From positions 316,549-380,548 of the forward strand of contig NZ_SUHQ01000001.1 of the NCBI RefSeq assembly GCF_004962245.1: 64,000 nt of DNA, read 5' to 3'. Source of the DNA: Mesorhizobium sp. GTDB lineage: Bacteria > Pseudomonadota > Alphaproteobacteria > Rhizobiales > Rhizobiaceae. Shown here piece by piece: positions 51,774-62,299 of this stretch; the first letter of the stretch is position 1, and each line of letters begins with the position of its first letter. Under the pieces are notes generated by a model. It was not told where the DNA came from and did no database searches. It saw only the letters and a list, made by a program, of their open reading frames with translations. Made by a program: the position numbers and the translations under genes.

Positions 51774-53746
51774 CAGAGCATCATCCAGGTGACGAGTGCG
51801 GCAACGCCGATCAGCATGGCGAAGGCGTAGTGGTAGAGATAGCCGGTCTGCAGCTTGACGACCCGGTTGGTGACGTCGACGACGCGCGCCGAAACGCCGT
51901 CCGGACCGAGCCCGTCGATGACGGTGCCGTCGCCGGTCTTCCACAGGAAGTGGCCGAGGCGTTTTGCCGGCCGCACGAACAGGAAGTCGTAGAGCTCGTC
52001 GAAATACCACTTGTTGAGCAGGAAGGCGTAGAGCCCGCGATGCTGCGCCGCGAGGTTCTTCGGCATTTCCGGCGCGCGGATGTAGAATTGCCAGGCAATC
52101 GCAAAGCCGATCAGCATGGCGATGAACGGCGCCAGTTTCACCCACAACGGCACTTCGTGGATGTCGTGCAGGATATGGTTTTCCGGCAGCGTGAACAGCG
52201 ACGCCTTCCAGAACTCGGCATAGCCCTCGCCGATGAAGGCGCCGTGGAAGATCACGCCGGCGAACAGCGCGCCCGCCGCCAGGATGAACAGCGGCACCAG
52301 CATGACCGGCGGCGATTCATGGACATGGTGCATCACCTCGTGACTCGCCCGCGGCTGACCGTGGAAGGTCATGAAGATCAGCCGCCAGGAATAGAAGCTG
52401 GTGAAGCAGGCGGCGACGACCAGCAGCACGAAGGCAAGGCCGGCGACCGGATTGTGCGCGGCAAAGGCGCTTTCGATGATCGCGTCTTTGGAGAAGAAGC
52501 CAGCGGTGCCGATAACCGTCACCGGGATGCCGACGCCGGTCAGCGCCAGCGTGCCGATCACCATCATCCAGTAGGTCTTCGGAATGAGCGTCCTGAGGCC
52601 ACCCATCTTGCGCATGTCCTGTTCGTCGGAGACAGCGTGGATCACCGAGCCCGAGCCGAGGAACAGCAGCGCCTTGAAGAAGGCATGCGTGAACAGATGG
52701 AAGATCGCCGCGCCATAGGCGCCGACGCCGAGCGCGACGAACATGTAGCCGAGCTGCGAGCAGGTCGAATAGGCGATGACGCGCTTGATGTCGTTCTGCA
52801 CGAGGCCGACGGTCGCCGCGAAGAAGGCGGTAAAGGCGCCGATGAAGGTGACCACGATCAGCGCCGAGTGCGACAGTTCGAACAGCGGCGACAGCCGCGC
52901 CAGCATGAACACGCCGGCGGTCACCATGGTGGCGGCATGGATGAGCGCCGAGACCGGCGTCGGGCCTTCCATGGCGTCCGGCAGCCAGGTGTGCAGCGGC
53001 ACCTGGGCCGACTTGCCCATGGCGCCCATGAACAAAAGCAGGCAGATGACGGTCATCGCAGCCTGCTTGTCGAGCGCATAGCCGAGAAAGGTCAGTACGG
53101 CAGCACCCTGCGGTGCGCCTTCGGCCGGGATGAACGTCGCCGCATTGGCGAAGATGGTGCCGAGATTGACCGAGCCGAACAGCACGAACACACCGAAGAT
53201 GCCGAGCGCGAAGCCGAAATCACCGATGCGGTTGACGACGAAGGCCTTGATCGCGGCGGCGTTGGCGGACGGCTTCTTGTACCAGAAGCCGATCAGCAAA
53301 TAGGAGGCGAGACCGACACCTTCCCAGCCGAAGAACATCTGCACGAGGTTGTCGGCCGTCACCAGCATCAGCATGGCGAAGGTGAAGAGCGACAGATAGG
53401 CAAAGAAGCGCGGCCGGTTCGGGTCGTGGTGCATGTAGCCGATCGAGTAGATATGGACCAGCGCCGACACCGTGTTGACGACAACCAGCATCACCACCGT
53501 CAGCGTGTCGATCCTGAGCGCCCATGCGGCCTCTAACCCGCCCGACTGGATCCAGCGCATCACCGGCACGGTGAACACTTCGCCTTCGCCGAAACCGACG
53601 ACGAAGAAGGCGACCCACGACAGCACGGCTGATACCACCACGAAGCCGGAGGTGATGTATTCGGACGCCTTGGCGCCGAGCGACGTGCCGAACAGGCCGA
53701 CGATCAGGAAGCCGAGCAGAGGAAGGAAGACGATGGCCTGATACAT
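51773..53746 (-). CDS. nuoL: NADH-quinone oxidoreductase subunit L
   Basis: Encodes 657 aa from the ATG at 53746; a TTG at 53761 directly after nuoK would add five residues. The antiporter-like core includes [49 protein letters not shown] and [20 protein letters not shown]. The C-terminal lateral helix HL and final helix of about 110 residues, which clamp the other pump subunits, are present ([17 protein letters not shown] region). Confidence 0.96.
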   Translation of the reverse strand: MYQAIVFLPLLGFLIVGLFGTSLGAKASEYITSGFVVVSAVLSWVAFFVVGFGEGEVFTVPVMRWIQSGGLEAAWALRIDTLTVVMLVVVNTVSALVHIYSIGYMHHDPNRPRFFAYLSLFTFAMLMLVTADNLVQMFFGWEGVGLASYLLIGFWYKKPSANAAAIKAFVVNRIGDFGFALGIFGVFVLFGSVNLGTIFANAATFIPAEGAPQGAAVLTFLGYALDKQAAMTVICLLLFMGAMGKSAQVPLHTWLPDAMEGPTPVSALIHAATMVTAGVFMLARLSPLFELSHSALIVVTFIGAFTAFFAATVGLVQNDIKRVIAYSTCSQLGYMFVALGVGAYGAAIFHLFTHAFFKALLFLGSGSVIHAVSDEQDMRKMGGLRTLIPKTYWMMVIGTLALTGVGIPVTVIGTAGFFSKDAIIESAFAAHNPVAGLAFVLLVVAACFTSFYSWRLIFMTFHGQPRASHEVMHHVHESPPVMLVPLFILAAGALFAGVIFHGAFIGEGYAEFWKASLFTLPENHILHDIHEVPLWVKLAPFIAMLIGFAIAWQFYIRAPEMPKNLAAQHRGLYAFLLNKWYFDELYDFLFVRPAKRLGHFLWKTGDGTVIDGLGPDGVSARVVDVTNRVVKLQTGYLYHYAFAMLIGVAALVTWMML

Positions 53747-53757
53747 GGTGGTTTCCG

Positions 53758-54066
53758 TCAACCCTTCATCATGTTCACGTCTTCGACCGCGATCGAACCG
53801 CGGTTGCGGAAGAAGACGACGAGAATGGCGAGGCCGATCGCCGCTTCAGCCGCCGCGACCGTCAACACGAACAGCGCGAACACCTGACCGACGAGATCGC
53901 CGAGTGCTGCCGAGAAGGCAACGAAATTGATGTTGACCGCGAGCAGGATCAACTCGATCGACATCAGGATGACGATGATGTTCCTGCGGTTGAGGAAAAT
54001 GCCGAACACGCCGAGCGTGAACAGGATCGCCGATACGGTGAGATAGTGCGCGATGCCGACGGTCAT
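53758..54066 (-). CDS. nuoK: NADH-quinone oxidoreductase subunit K
   Basis: Encodes 102 aa with three helices. The second contains the conserved Glu in [21 protein letters not shown] (about 29-49) and the third has [22 protein letters not shown], both needed for proton translocation. The ATG at 54066 follows the nuoJ stop by one base. Length and sequence are fully typical. Confidence 0.96.
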   Translation of the reverse strand: MTVGIAHYLTVSAILFTLGVFGIFLNRRNIIVILMSIELILLAVNINFVAFSAALGDLVGQVFALFVLTVAAAEAAIGLAILVVFFRNRGSIAVEDVNMMKG

Positions 54067-54067
54067 C

Positions 54068-54688
54068 TCAGATTCCTTCGCCCGTCTTGACCTTGCGGAT
54101 TTCCATTCCCGTTGCCGGCGTGCGGCCGACCTGGGCTGCGATCGACTGCCGCTTGATGCCCGGCTTGTGGCGCAGCGTCAGCACGATGGCGCCGATCATG
54201 GCGACCAGCAGCACAAGGCCTGCAATCTGGAAATAGTAGAGGTAGTCCGTATAGAGGATGTCGCCGAGCGCTGCCGTGTTCGAGCGCGCGACAAGGTCCT
54301 GAATGGGTTTCGAAACGGTCGCGGCCAGCTGCGGCGCGAACGTATAGCCGCCGAGCACGACGATCAGCTCAGCCGCCAGGATCAGCCCAACCAGCGCGCC
54401 GATCGGCGCGTATTGCAGGGCGCCTTCCTTCATTTCGGCGAAATCGACGTCGAGCATCATGACGACGAACAGGAACAGCACCATGACCGCGCCGACATAG
54501 ACGACGAGCAGGATCATCGCCAGGAACTCGGCGCCGGTGAGCATGAACAGGCCTGCGGCGTTGAAGAAGGTCAGGATCAGGAACAGCACGGAATGCACGG
54601 GATTGCGCGCCGAAATGACCATGAACGCCGACGCCACCGCGATAAAGGCGAAGAGGTAGAAAAAGGCCGCCTCTAATCCATTCAGCAT
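54068..54688 (-). CDS. nuoJ: NADH-quinone oxidoreductase subunit J
   Basis: Encodes 206 aa from the ATG at 54688, with GGGGGAA upstream; a 25-codon in-frame extension is not supported. Five helices, beginning [33 protein letters not shown], and the pi-bulge helix region [24 protein letters not shown]. It forms part of the membrane-arm connection to the quinone site. A 233-base gap with two hairpins separates it from nuoI upstream. Confidence 0.95.
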   Translation of the reverse strand: MLNGLEAAFFYLFAFIAVASAFMVISARNPVHSVLFLILTFFNAAGLFMLTGAEFLAMILLVVYVGAVMVLFLFVVMMLDVDFAEMKEGALQYAPIGALVGLILAAELIVVLGGYTFAPQLAATVSKPIQDLVARSNTAALGDILYTDYLYYFQIAGLVLLVAMIGAIVLTLRHKPGIKRQSIAAQVGRTPATGMEIRKVKTGEGI

Positions 54689-54777
54689 GGGTTCCCCCGG
54701 GTTTCCTGTCCGAGCACGACACTCGCGCGCTGCTCGATGTTTGCCACCGCCTCCGGTCGGCAAGTTTCGTGTTCCTA

Positions 54778-54885
54778 TCGCATGTTCGGATCGGGTTGAA
54801 AGACCCGATCGAAAGAAACATGCGACACTTTCAATTCCGGAGGATGATCTTGTCCGAAAGTCTGCAACTTTTCGGGATCATCCTC
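54778..54885. repeat. Double-hairpin REP-like element between nuoI and nuoJ (copy C)
   Basis: The first hairpin has outer arms TCGCATGTT (54778-54786) and AACATGCGA (54817-54825) around GATCGGGT/ACCCGATC (54789-54796, 54803-54810). The second has GAGGATGATC (54840-54849) and GATCATCCTC (54876-54885) around CCGAAAGT/ACTTTTCGG. Both are perfect over eight to ten pairs. The layout parallels copies A and B. It lies inside the operon, so it could modulate the relative mRNA levels upstream and downstream. Confidence 0.75.
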
Positions 54886-54921
54886 TAAAACGAGGCCCCT
54901 CGCCCGTCCATGCGTCAAATG

Positions 54922-55413
54922 TCAGCGGTATGGCGCATCCAGCGAGATGTTGCGCGCCAGTTCGCGCTCCCAGCGGTCGCCATTGGCCAGTAGCTTGTCC
55001 TTGTCGTAATAAAGTTCCTCGCGCGTCTCGGTCGCGAATTCGAAATTCGGTCCCTCGACGATGGCGTCGACCGGGCAGGCCTCCTGGCAGAAGCCGCAAT
55101 AGATGCACTTCACCATGTCGATGTCGTAGCGCACGGTGCGACGCGTGCCGTCGTTGCGGCGCGGGCCGGCCTCGATGGTGATGGCCTGCGCCGGGCAGAT
55201 CGCCTCGCACAATTTGCAGGCGATGCAACGTTCCTCGCCGTTCGGATAGCGGCGCAGCGCATGCTCGCCGCGGAAGCGCGGGCTGGTCGGCCCCTTCTCA
55301 TGCGGATAGTTGATCGTCTCCTTCGGCGCGAAGAACTGGCGCATCGACAGGAAGAATGCGCTGACGAAGTCCTGCAGGAGCAGCGACTTTGCGGCTTGGG
55401 ACAGAGCGGACAT
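54922..55413 (-). CDS. nuoI: NADH-quinone oxidoreductase subunit I
   Basis: Encodes 163 aa from the ATG at 55413, sharing one base with the nuoH stop; a GTG at 55416 is also possible. Two 4Fe-4S motifs, [12 protein letters not shown] (about 63-74) and [12 protein letters not shown] (about 102-113), hold clusters N6a and N6b on the electron path to quinone. It begins with an amphipathic helix [18 protein letters not shown] that contacts the membrane. Confidence 0.96.
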   Translation of the reverse strand: MSALSQAAKSLLLQDFVSAFFLSMRQFFAPKETINYPHEKGPTSPRFRGEHALRRYPNGEERCIACKLCEAICPAQAITIEAGPRRNDGTRRTVRYDIDMVKCIYCGFCQEACPVDAIVEGPNFEFATETREELYYDKDKLLANGDRWERELARNISLDAPYR

Positions 55414-56456
55414 CACGCAAACCCCGTGATCTTGAGGAACGCGGCGACAATCACCACCATCGCCAGCGAGATCGGCAGGAAGACCTTCCAGCCGAGCCGC
55501 ATCAGCTGGTCATAGCGGTAGCGCGGCACGAAGGCCTTCACCATGGAAATCATGAAGAACACCAGGCAGACCTTGAGCACAAACCAGATCAGACCCGGCA
55601 CCCAGGTGAAGGGAGCGAAGTCGAAGGGCGGCAGCCAGCCGCCGAGGAACAGGATGCTGGCCAGCGCGCACATCAGCACGATGGCGACATATTCGCCGAG
55701 GAAGAACAGCAGGAACGGTGTCGACGAGTACTCGACCATATGGCCGGCGACGAGTTCCGATTCGGCCTCCACAAGGTCGAAAGGCGGCCGGTTCGTCTCG
55801 GCCAGCGCCGAGATGAAGAAGATGACGAACATCGGGAACAGCGACAGCCAGTGCCAGTCGAGGAAGGTGTTGGGCAGGCCGACCCGCGTGCCCAGCCCGT
55901 CCTGCTGCGACAGCACGATGTCGGACAGGTTGAGCGAGCCGACGCAAAGCAGCACGGTGACGATGACAAAGCCGATCGAGACTTCGTAGGATACCATTTG
56001 CGCCGCCGAGCGCAGCGCGCCGAGGAACGGGTATTTCGAATTGGACGCCCAGCCGCCCATGATCACGCCATAGACCTCGAGCGAGGAGATGGCGAAGACA
56101 TAGAGGATGCCGACGTTGATGTTGGCGATCGCCCAGCCCTCATTGACCGGAATGACCGCCCAGGCCGAGATCGCCAGTACCGCCGAGACCAAAGGCGCCA
56201 GCAGAAAAACGCCCTTGTTGGCGCCGGACGGAATCACCGGTTCCTTGAACACGAACTTCAGAAGATCGGCGAAAGCCTGCAGCGTGCCCCAGGGGCCGAC
56301 GACGTTCGGGCCGCGGCGCAACTGCACCGCCGCCCAGATCTTGCGGTCGGCATACAGGATGTAGGCGACGAAGATCAACAGCACGACGATCAGCACGACC
56401 GACTTCAACAGGATGATCAGCGCCGGCAGCACGTAGAAGGAGAAGAAGGTGTCCAT
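55413..56456 (-). CDS. nuoH: NADH-quinone oxidoreductase subunit H
   Basis: Encodes 347 aa from the ATG at 56456, two bases after the nuoG stop. Eight helices. Quinone-cavity signatures: [33 protein letters not shown] near the N terminus and [29 protein letters not shown] (about 205-233), the charged E-channel residues. It links the peripheral and membrane arms. Confidence 0.96.
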   Translation of the reverse strand: MDTFFSFYVLPALIILLKSVVLIVVLLIFVAYILYADRKIWAAVQLRRGPNVVGPWGTLQAFADLLKFVFKEPVIPSGANKGVFLLAPLVSAVLAISAWAVIPVNEGWAIANINVGILYVFAISSLEVYGVIMGGWASNSKYPFLGALRSAAQMVSYEVSIGFVIVTVLLCVGSLNLSDIVLSQQDGLGTRVGLPNTFLDWHWLSLFPMFVIFFISALAETNRPPFDLVEAESELVAGHMVEYSSTPFLLFFLGEYVAIVLMCALASILFLGGWLPPFDFAPFTWVPGLIWFVLKVCLVFFMISMVKAFVPRYRYDQLMRLGWKVFLPISLAMVVIVAAFLKITGFA

Positions 56457-56458
56457 GC

Positions 56459-58540
56459 TTATTCCGCCGCCTGCCTGAAGCCGTTTTTCGCCAGCGCCGA
56501 GCATTCCGCCATCACGGCGGAAGCCCGCGCGATCGGGTTGGTCAGGTAGAAATCCTTGACCGGCGAGGTAAAGCTGCCCTTGTTCAGCCGCCCGCCAAGC
56601 GTCGCCACCTTGGCGATATCTCCGGCATTGCCGGCCGCGACCTGGTCGATGCGGGCGAGATGCGGGTATTCCGCATAGAGTTTTGCGCGAAGCTGCGGCA
56701 GCGAATCGAACGGCAGCTTGTTGCCCAGCACATCCGACAGCGCCCGCAGGATCGCCCAGTCCTCGCGCGCATCGCCTGGCGCGAAGCCGGCACGGTTGGT
56801 CTGCTGCACGCGGCCCTCGGTGTTGACGTAGGTGCCCGACTTTTCGGTATAGGCGGCGCCCGGCAGGATGACGTTGGCGCGATGCGCGCCCTGGTCGCCA
56901 TGCGTGCCGATATAGACGACGAAGGCGCCGCCGGTCTTGGCCATGTCGATCTCGTCGGCGCCGAGCAGGAACAGCACGTCCATGTCGCCCAGCATGCCGG
57001 CGACGTTCTTGCCGCCCTCGCCCGGCACGAAGCCGACATCGAGACCGCCGACGCGCCCCGCAGCCGTGTGCAGCACGGCAAACCCGTTCCAGTCGGCCCT
57101 CGCGGCATTGACGGCGGTGGCGAGCTTCGCCGCCTGGCCAAGCACGGCCGCGCCATCTGAACGTGCCAGGGCCCCTTGGCCGACGATGATGAGCGGATGC
57201 GTCGCCTTCTTCAGCACCTGGAAGAACTTGCCATTGCCGTCGGCCAGATCCTTTAGCGATTCCGGTCCGACGCCGAGTTGCTCATAGTCGTAGCGCGTGT
57301 CGCCGACATCGCCGATGACGCCGACCGGCAGATTGCCGACCCGCCAGCGCTTGCGGATGCGGGCGTTGAGCAAGGACGCCTCGAAGCGCGGATTGGCGCC
57401 GATGATCAGCACCGCGTCGGCCTGCTCGATGCCCTCGATGGTCGGGTTGAAGATATAGCTTGCCCGGCCGAGCGACGGATCGAGTGCCGCGCCGTCCTGG
57501 CGGCAGTCGGTGTTCTTAGAGCCGAGCGAGGCCATCAGCAGCTTCAGCGCATAGATCTCTTCGACCGCCGCGAGATCGCCGGCTATGGCGCCGATCTTGT
57601 CGGGTGTGGCGTTCGACACCGCCTCCTTGATCGCGGAGAAGGCCTCGGCCCAGCTTGCCGGGGCCAGCTTGCCGTTCTTGCGTACGTATGGCCGGTCGAG
57701 GCGCTGGGTGCGCAAGCCGTCCCAGATGAAGCGGGTCTTGTCGGAAATCCACTCCTCGTTCACCGCCTCGTTGGTACGCGGCAGGATGCGCATCACCTCG
57801 CGGCCCCTGGAATCGACGCGGATCGCCGAGCCGACGGCATCCATCACGTCGATGGATTCGGTCTTGGTCAGCTCCCATGGCCGCGCCTGGAAGGCGTAGG
57901 GTTTGGAGGTCAGCGCACCGACCGGGCAAAGGTCGATGACGTTGCCCTGCAATTCCGAGGTCATCGCGCTTTCGAGATAGGTGGTGATCTCGGCGTCCTC
58001 GCCTCGGCCGATAAGGCCGAGCTCGGAAATGCCGGCGATTTCAGTGGTGAAGCGAACGCAGCGCGTGCAGTGGATGCAGCGGTTCATGATCGTCTTGACC
58101 AGCGGCCCGATATACTTGTCTTCGACCGCCCGCTTGTTCTCGTGATAGCGCGAGGAATCGACACCGAAGGCCATCGCCTGGTCCTGCAGGTCGCACTCGC
58201 CGCCCTGGTCGCAGATCGGGCAATCCAGCGGATGGTTGATCAGCAGGAATTCCATCACGCCTTCCCTGGCCTTCTTGACCATCGGCGTGTTGGTGAAGAT
58301 TTCCGGCGTTTCGCCGTTCGGGCCGGGGCGCAGATCGCGCACGCCCATGGCGCAGGATGCCTGCGGCTTGGGCGGCCCGCCCTTCACCTCGATCAGGCAC
58401 ATGCGGCAATTGCCGGCGATCGACAACCGCTCATGGAAGCAGAAGCGTGGCACTTCCGCGCCAGCGTCCTCCGCTGCCTGCAGCAGCGTGTAGTGGTCGG
58501 GTACAGTGATCTCTTTCCCGTCGACCTTGAGCTTTGCCAT
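56459..58540 (-). CDS. nuoG: NADH-quinone oxidoreductase subunit G
   Basis: Encodes 693 aa from the ATG at 58540, sharing one base with the upstream stop. 2Fe-2S ligands Cys 34, 45, 48 and 63; His-Cys cluster region [18 protein letters not shown]; 4Fe-4S motif [10 protein letters not shown] with a distant [13 protein letters not shown]; then a molybdopterin-oxidoreductase-like domain without the molybdenum-site cysteines. It is the largest electron-carrying subunit of the peripheral arm. Confidence 0.96.
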   Translation of the reverse strand: MAKLKVDGKEITVPDHYTLLQAAEDAGAEVPRFCFHERLSIAGNCRMCLIEVKGGPPKPQASCAMGVRDLRPGPNGETPEIFTNTPMVKKAREGVMEFLLINHPLDCPICDQGGECDLQDQAMAFGVDSSRYHENKRAVEDKYIGPLVKTIMNRCIHCTRCVRFTTEIAGISELGLIGRGEDAEITTYLESAMTSELQGNVIDLCPVGALTSKPYAFQARPWELTKTESIDVMDAVGSAIRVDSRGREVMRILPRTNEAVNEEWISDKTRFIWDGLRTQRLDRPYVRKNGKLAPASWAEAFSAIKEAVSNATPDKIGAIAGDLAAVEEIYALKLLMASLGSKNTDCRQDGAALDPSLGRASYIFNPTIEGIEQADAVLIIGANPRFEASLLNARIRKRWRVGNLPVGVIGDVGDTRYDYEQLGVGPESLKDLADGNGKFFQVLKKATHPLIIVGQGALARSDGAAVLGQAAKLATAVNAARADWNGFAVLHTAAGRVGGLDVGFVPGEGGKNVAGMLGDMDVLFLLGADEIDMAKTGGAFVVYIGTHGDQGAHRANVILPGAAYTEKSGTYVNTEGRVQQTNRAGFAPGDAREDWAILRALSDVLGNKLPFDSLPQLRAKLYAEYPHLARIDQVAAGNAGDIAKVATLGGRLNKGSFTSPVKDFYLTNPIARASAVMAECSALAKNGFRQAAE

Positions 58541-58851
58541 CAATTGCCCCCGGCGGTCTTCGCCGTCTCATATGCCTGAAGCAGGTCGCCAAGGCTGATG
58601 CCGTTGATCATCATGCCGGCGACTTGCGCGTTTTCTATCTTCACGTTGCTCATGTTCACATTGGTGAAATACGCGTTCGAAAGATTGGCGTCTTCCACCT
58701 TGGCGTTCGCCAGATTGGCGCGGTGGATCTTGGCCACCGACAGGTTCACGTTGTGAAACTCGCTGTTCGACATGTTCACGTCATCGAAGCTCGAATTGCT
58801 GACGATGGCGTTGCGCACGTCGAGAACATCGCGCCTGTCGTGGACCTCCAT
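58540..58851 (-). CDS. Pentapeptide-repeat-like protein inside the nuo operon
   Basis: Encodes 103 aa. From about residue 15 to 80 the chain repeats five-residue steps with a central Leu, Phe, Met or Ile and frequent Asn/Ser/Ala ([38 protein letters not shown]), the pattern of a right-handed quadrilateral beta-helix. There is no signal peptide. Stop overlaps nuoG start (TGATG) and the gene lies eight bases after the next upstream gene, so it is co-transcribed and coupled. It is not a known complex I subunit; a scaffold, assembly or gyrase-mimic role is speculative. Confidence 0.8.
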   Translation of the reverse strand: MEVHDRRDVLDVRNAIVSNSSFDDVNMSNSEFHNVNLSVAKIHRANLANAKVEDANLSNAYFTNVNMSNVKIENAQVAGMMINGISLGDLLQAYETAKTAGGN

Positions 58852-58859
58852 CTCGTTCC

Positions 58860-59558
58860 CTATCTCTTGGTCTTGGCGGCCAGCGCCGCCGCCTGGCCAA
58901 GCCAGTCGTCGCGATCGATGCGGCCCTTGAACGACAGATAATCATCGACCCAGGCGATTTCTTCCGGCGTCCATGCCGCGATCTGGCCGAACGTCCAGAT
59001 GCCCAAGCCGTTCAGTACCTTTTCCAGCTTCGGCCCAATGCCCGATATCGCCTTGAGGTCGGCCGGATTTGCCGGTCGGCCCATGGCCTTGGGCTGCTTG
59101 AAATCCTCGGGCATCAACCCGGCCGGCTCGGCAGCCGCATCCACATCCGCCACGCTCCGTGCGTCATCCCTGCTGTTCGCCGCTATGTCATTCACGTCAT
59201 TGGCGAAGGACTGCGCCTCGGCGATCAAGGTTTTCGTCGCCGCGCGCGCCTTGGTTGAGGAGCTTGTCCTTGTTTCCGAAAAGCGTTCGGCCCTGGCCTC
59301 GAAATCGTCGACGATCGGCTGGAAAAGCCGCTGCGAGGCCTCCACGGCGCCCGAGAGCGCACCCATCCACACGCCGAAGGCGTGGTTGGCAAGCCCGATG
59401 CCGAGCGCCGACATCGCTGCCGCACCCGCGACAGGGTGCGCCAGGAGATTGACGGCGCTCGCCATCTCCTTCGGCATCATCCTGGTCAGATCCTGGTTCA
59501 TCTTCTCGAACGGGTCCAAATCTGGCATCAAATGATCGGGTCTCGAATTCAGCGACAT
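58860..59558 (-). CDS. Phasin-like protein with C-terminal helix-hairpin-helix-type domain, inside the nuo operon
   Basis: Encodes 232 aa from the ATG at 59558, with AGGAG upstream. Residues about 15-120 are Ala-rich and helical (AMSALGIGLANHAFGVWMGA, then FEARAERFSE), recalling phasin-type proteins. Residues 168-232 form a compact domain beginning LKAISGIGPKLEKVLNGLGI, like the helix-hairpin-helix domain annotated in COG3743. The same domain ends NuoE in this operon (36 identical of 60 aligned positions). The gene is between nuoF and nuoG, so expression must track complex I. The function is unknown. Confidence 0.78.
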   Translation of the reverse strand: MSLNSRPDHLMPDLDPFEKMNQDLTRMMPKEMASAVNLLAHPVAGAAAMSALGIGLANHAFGVWMGALSGAVEASQRLFQPIVDDFEARAERFSETRTSSSTKARAATKTLIAEAQSFANDVNDIAANSRDDARSVADVDAAAEPAGLMPEDFKQPKAMGRPANPADLKAISGIGPKLEKVLNGLGIWTFGQIAAWTPEEIAWVDDYLSFKGRIDRDDWLGQAAALAAKTKR

Positions 59559-59606
59559 AGGTGATCTCCTGGTCGTTTCTTCCGTTTGCCCCGAGCCTGT
59601 TTCCTC

Positions 59607-59654
59607 AAATCGGGCATTCGCCCGTATTTCAAATCGGGCATTCGCCCGTATTTC
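59607..59654. repeat. Two identical 24-bp units, each with a CGGGC-ATTC-GCCCG hairpin
   Basis: Units 59607-59630 and 59631-59654 are identical, and each carries a five-pair stem. They fill the spacer between nuoF and the phasin-like gene. Inside a co-directional operon such hairpins might pause or partly attenuate transcription, or protect the 3' end of the upstream mRNA part. Confidence 0.78.
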
Positions 59655-59664
59655 GAATTCTTGT

Positions 59665-60969
59665 CTATTCCGCCGCCACCATCACCGGCTCTGCCCGGTG
59701 CGCGTTGCGCGAAAACTCGTCGATACGCCGCTCCACCTCGCCGCGGAAATGCCGCATCAGGCCCTGGATCGGCCACGCCGCCGCATCGCCCAGCGCGCAG
59801 ATCGTGTGGCCCTCGACCTGTTTGGTCACGTCGAGCAGCATGTCGATCTCGCGCTTTTGCGCCTCGCCGCGCACCAGCCGCTCCATCACCCGCCACATCC
59901 AGCCGGTGCCTTCGCGGCACGGCGTGCACTGGCCGCAGCTCTCGTGCTTGTAGAAGTAGGAAAGCCGGGCGATCGCCTTCACGATATCGGTCGATTTGTC
60001 CATGACGATGACAGCCGCCGTACCGAGGCCCGATTTCAGGTCGCGCAGCGCATCGAAATCCATCGGCGCGTCGATGATCTGCTCCGCCGGCACCAGAGGC
60101 ACCGAAGCGCCGCCCGGAATGACCGCCAGGAGATTGTCCCAACCGCCGCGGATGCCGCCGCAATGCGTCTCGATCAGTTCGCGGAACGGGATCGACATCG
60201 CCTCTTCGACGGTGCACGGGTTGTTGACGTGGCCGGAGATGCAAAACAGCTTGGTGCCGACATTGTTGGGCCGGCCGAAGGACGAGAACCAGGCCGCGCC
60301 GCGGCGCAGGATGGTCGGCGCCACGGCGATCGACTCGACATTGTTGACCGTCGTCGGGCAGCCATAGAGGCCGACATTGGCCGGGAATGGCGGCTTCAGC
60401 CGCGGTTGGCCCTTCTTGCCCTCGAGGCTTTCGAGCAGCGCCGTTTCCTCGCCGCAGATATAGGCGCCGGCGCCATGGTGCATGTAGATGTCGAAATCGT
60501 AGCCAGACGTGTTGTTCTTGCCGATCAGCTTGGCCTCGTAGGCCTCGTCGATGGCGCGCTGCAGCGCCTCGCGCTCGCGGATGAACTCGCCACGCACATA
60601 GATGTAGGCGGCAACCGCGCCCATGGCGAAGCCGGCGATCAGGCAGCCCTCGACCAGCGTGTGCGGGTCATGGCGCAATATGTCGCGGTCCTTACAGGTG
60701 CCGGGCTCGGATTCGTCGGCATTGACGACGAGATAGCTCGGACGGCCATCGCTCTGCTTGGGCATGAACGACCATTTCAGCCCGGTCGGGAAGCCGGCGC
60801 CGCCGCGTCCGCGCAAGCCCGATGCCTTCATCTCGTTGACGATCCAGTCGCGTCCCTTGGCGATGATGCCTGGCGTGTTGTCCCAGGCGCCGCGCGCTAT
60901 CGCGCCGGCCAGCGACTTGTCGAAGCGGCCGTAGATGTTGTTGAAGATACGGTCTCTGTCCTGAAGCAT
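59665..60969 (-). CDS. nuoF: NADH-quinone oxidoreductase subunit F
   Basis: Encodes 434 aa. NADH/FMN-binding signatures [18 protein letters not shown] (about 51-68) and [19 protein letters not shown] (about 165-183), and the N3 4Fe-4S cluster motif [12 protein letters not shown] (about 345-356) with a distant Cys in [15 protein letters not shown]. It accepts electrons from NADH at the tip of the peripheral arm. The ATG at 60969 lies ten bases after the nuoE stop. Confidence 0.96.
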   Translation of the reverse strand: MLQDRDRIFNNIYGRFDKSLAGAIARGAWDNTPGIIAKGRDWIVNEMKASGLRGRGGAGFPTGLKWSFMPKQSDGRPSYLVVNADESEPGTCKDRDILRHDPHTLVEGCLIAGFAMGAVAAYIYVRGEFIREREALQRAIDEAYEAKLIGKNNTSGYDFDIYMHHGAGAYICGEETALLESLEGKKGQPRLKPPFPANVGLYGCPTTVNNVESIAVAPTILRRGAAWFSSFGRPNNVGTKLFCISGHVNNPCTVEEAMSIPFRELIETHCGGIRGGWDNLLAVIPGGASVPLVPAEQIIDAPMDFDALRDLKSGLGTAAVIVMDKSTDIVKAIARLSYFYKHESCGQCTPCREGTGWMWRVMERLVRGEAQKREIDMLLDVTKQVEGHTICALGDAAAWPIQGLMRHFRGEVERRIDEFSRNAHRAEPVMVAAE

Positions 60970-60979
60970 TGTTCGTTCC

Positions 60980-62299
60980 TCAGACCGGCTTCTTGCCGAA
61001 GACCCGGATGTACTCGGCGATCCCGCCCTTGGCGAGCGCCTTGGCCTGCTTGACCCAGTCTTCGCGCTCGATGCGGCCGTGGAAGCTGAGATAGCCGTCG
61101 ACCCATTCGCGCTCGGCCTTCTTCCAGGACGCGACTTGCGCGTAAGTGAAGATGCCTAGCGAATGCAGGATGCCTTCGATCTTCGGACCGACGCCCGAGA
61201 TCAGCTTGAGATCGTCGACCAGCGCCGGCTTGGCGATGCCGGCCGGGCGGTTCTTGTCCTCGAGCGAGGGCTTGGCAGGCTTGGCATTGGTCGTCTTGGC
61301 GGCGGCCGTCTGGCCGGCAGCACCGAGCTGTGCACCCTTGGCTTCCGGCGCCTTGAAAGCAGCCGCTGGCTCAGCCTTGGTCTTGGGACCACTGCGCTGT
61401 TTCGAGACCTTTTCGACCTCCGGCGCGGCCTTGTTGGCGTTGGCGGCCGAATGCCGCGGTGCGGCGACGCTCGCCGCCTTTTCCGTAGCCGGCGCCACCT
61501 TGACCGGCGAAGGCGACTTCAGCGCCGGGCTTGTTTCGGGCGCATCCGTCTTCGGCTTGCTGGCTTTCGATGGCGCAACGGGGCCAGCCGGTGCCTGTGC
61601 GGCCGGGGCGACTATTGCATCCGGCGCTGCCTGGGCGGCCTTGGTCGCCGCCTTGGCTTCCCTGTCGCGGGTCGTCTTCAGGATTGCCTTTTCGCTCTTC
61701 AGCGTCGTCAGACCGGTGATCGGCTCGGACGTGATGCGGCCATTCTGCGGCCCCGGCGTCACCGAGGCGCCCTTGCCGGCATCATAGAGGTCGATGATCT
61801 CGGCCAGCCGCTCCGGCGTCAGATCCTCGAACGTGTCCTTGAAAATCATCACCATCGGCGCGTTGACGCAAGCGCCGAGGCACTCGACCTCTTCCCAAGA
61901 CAGGGTGCCCTTGTCGTTGGTGTGGAACTGGTCGTGATGGATCTTCGAGCGACACACGTCCATCAGCGCTTCCGAGCCGCGCAGCATGCAGGGCGTGGTG
62001 CCGCAGACCTGGATATGCGCGCGGGTACCGACGGGGTTCAACTGGTACTGCGTATAGAAGGTCGCGACTTCGAGCCCACGGATATAGGGCATGCCGAGCA
62101 TGTCGGAGATCGTCTCGATCGCCGCCTTGGTCACCCAGCCTTCCTGCTCCTGCGCCAGCATCAGCAAGGGGATGATCGCCGACTGCTCGCGGCCCTTCGG
62201 ATACTTCTTGATCCATTGCTTCGCCGCTGCCGCATTCGGCCGGTTGAAGGCGAAGGAGGCTGGCTGGAGGCTGGCTTCTGCGAGACGGCGGACTGACAT
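60980..62299 (-). CDS. nuoE: NADH-quinone oxidoreductase subunit E with long C-terminal extension
   Basis: Encodes 439 aa, far longer than the usual 160-220. Residues 1-175 are a normal NuoE with 2Fe-2S (N1a) ligands Cys 99, 104, 140 and 144. Residues about 205-360 are a low-complexity Ala/Pro/Lys linker. Residues 364-439 form a domain beginning [20 protein letters not shown] that matches the one in the extra gene of this operon. Such extensions occur in some Rhizobiales; their role is not established. The stop is followed by nuoF after ten bases and the start abuts the nuoD stop. Confidence 0.93.
   Translation of the reverse strand: MSVRRLAEASLQPASFAFNRPNAAAAKQWIKKYPKGREQSAIIPLLMLAQEQEGWVTKAAIETISDMLGMPYIRGLEVATFYTQYQLNPVGTRAHIQVCGTTPCMLRGSEALMDVCRSKIHHDQFHTNDKGTLSWEEVECLGACVNAPMVMIFKDTFEDLTPERLAEIIDLYDAGKGASVTPGPQNGRITSEPITGLTTLKSEKAILKTTRDREAKAATKAAQAAPDAIVAPAAQAPAGPVAPSKASKPKTDAPETSPALKSPSPVKVAPATEKAASVAAPRHSAANANKAAPEVEKVSKQRSGPKTKAEPAAAFKAPEAKGAQLGAAGQTAAAKTTNAKPAKPSLEDKNRPAGIAKPALVDDLKLISGVGPKIEGILHSLGIFTYAQVASWKKAEREWVDGYLSFHGRIEREDWVKQAKALAKGGIAEYIRVFGKKPV

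Noticed and set aside
48715..53536. Long plus-strand frames (539-568 codons) opposite nuoN, nuoM and nuoL
   Set aside because: Mirror frames rich in Arg, Gln, Asp and His, as produced by the reverse strand of membrane-protein codons. The nuo genes explain the region completely.
57278..58579. 433-codon plus-strand frame opposite nuoG
   Set aside because: Antisense shadow without a ribosome-binding site or motif.
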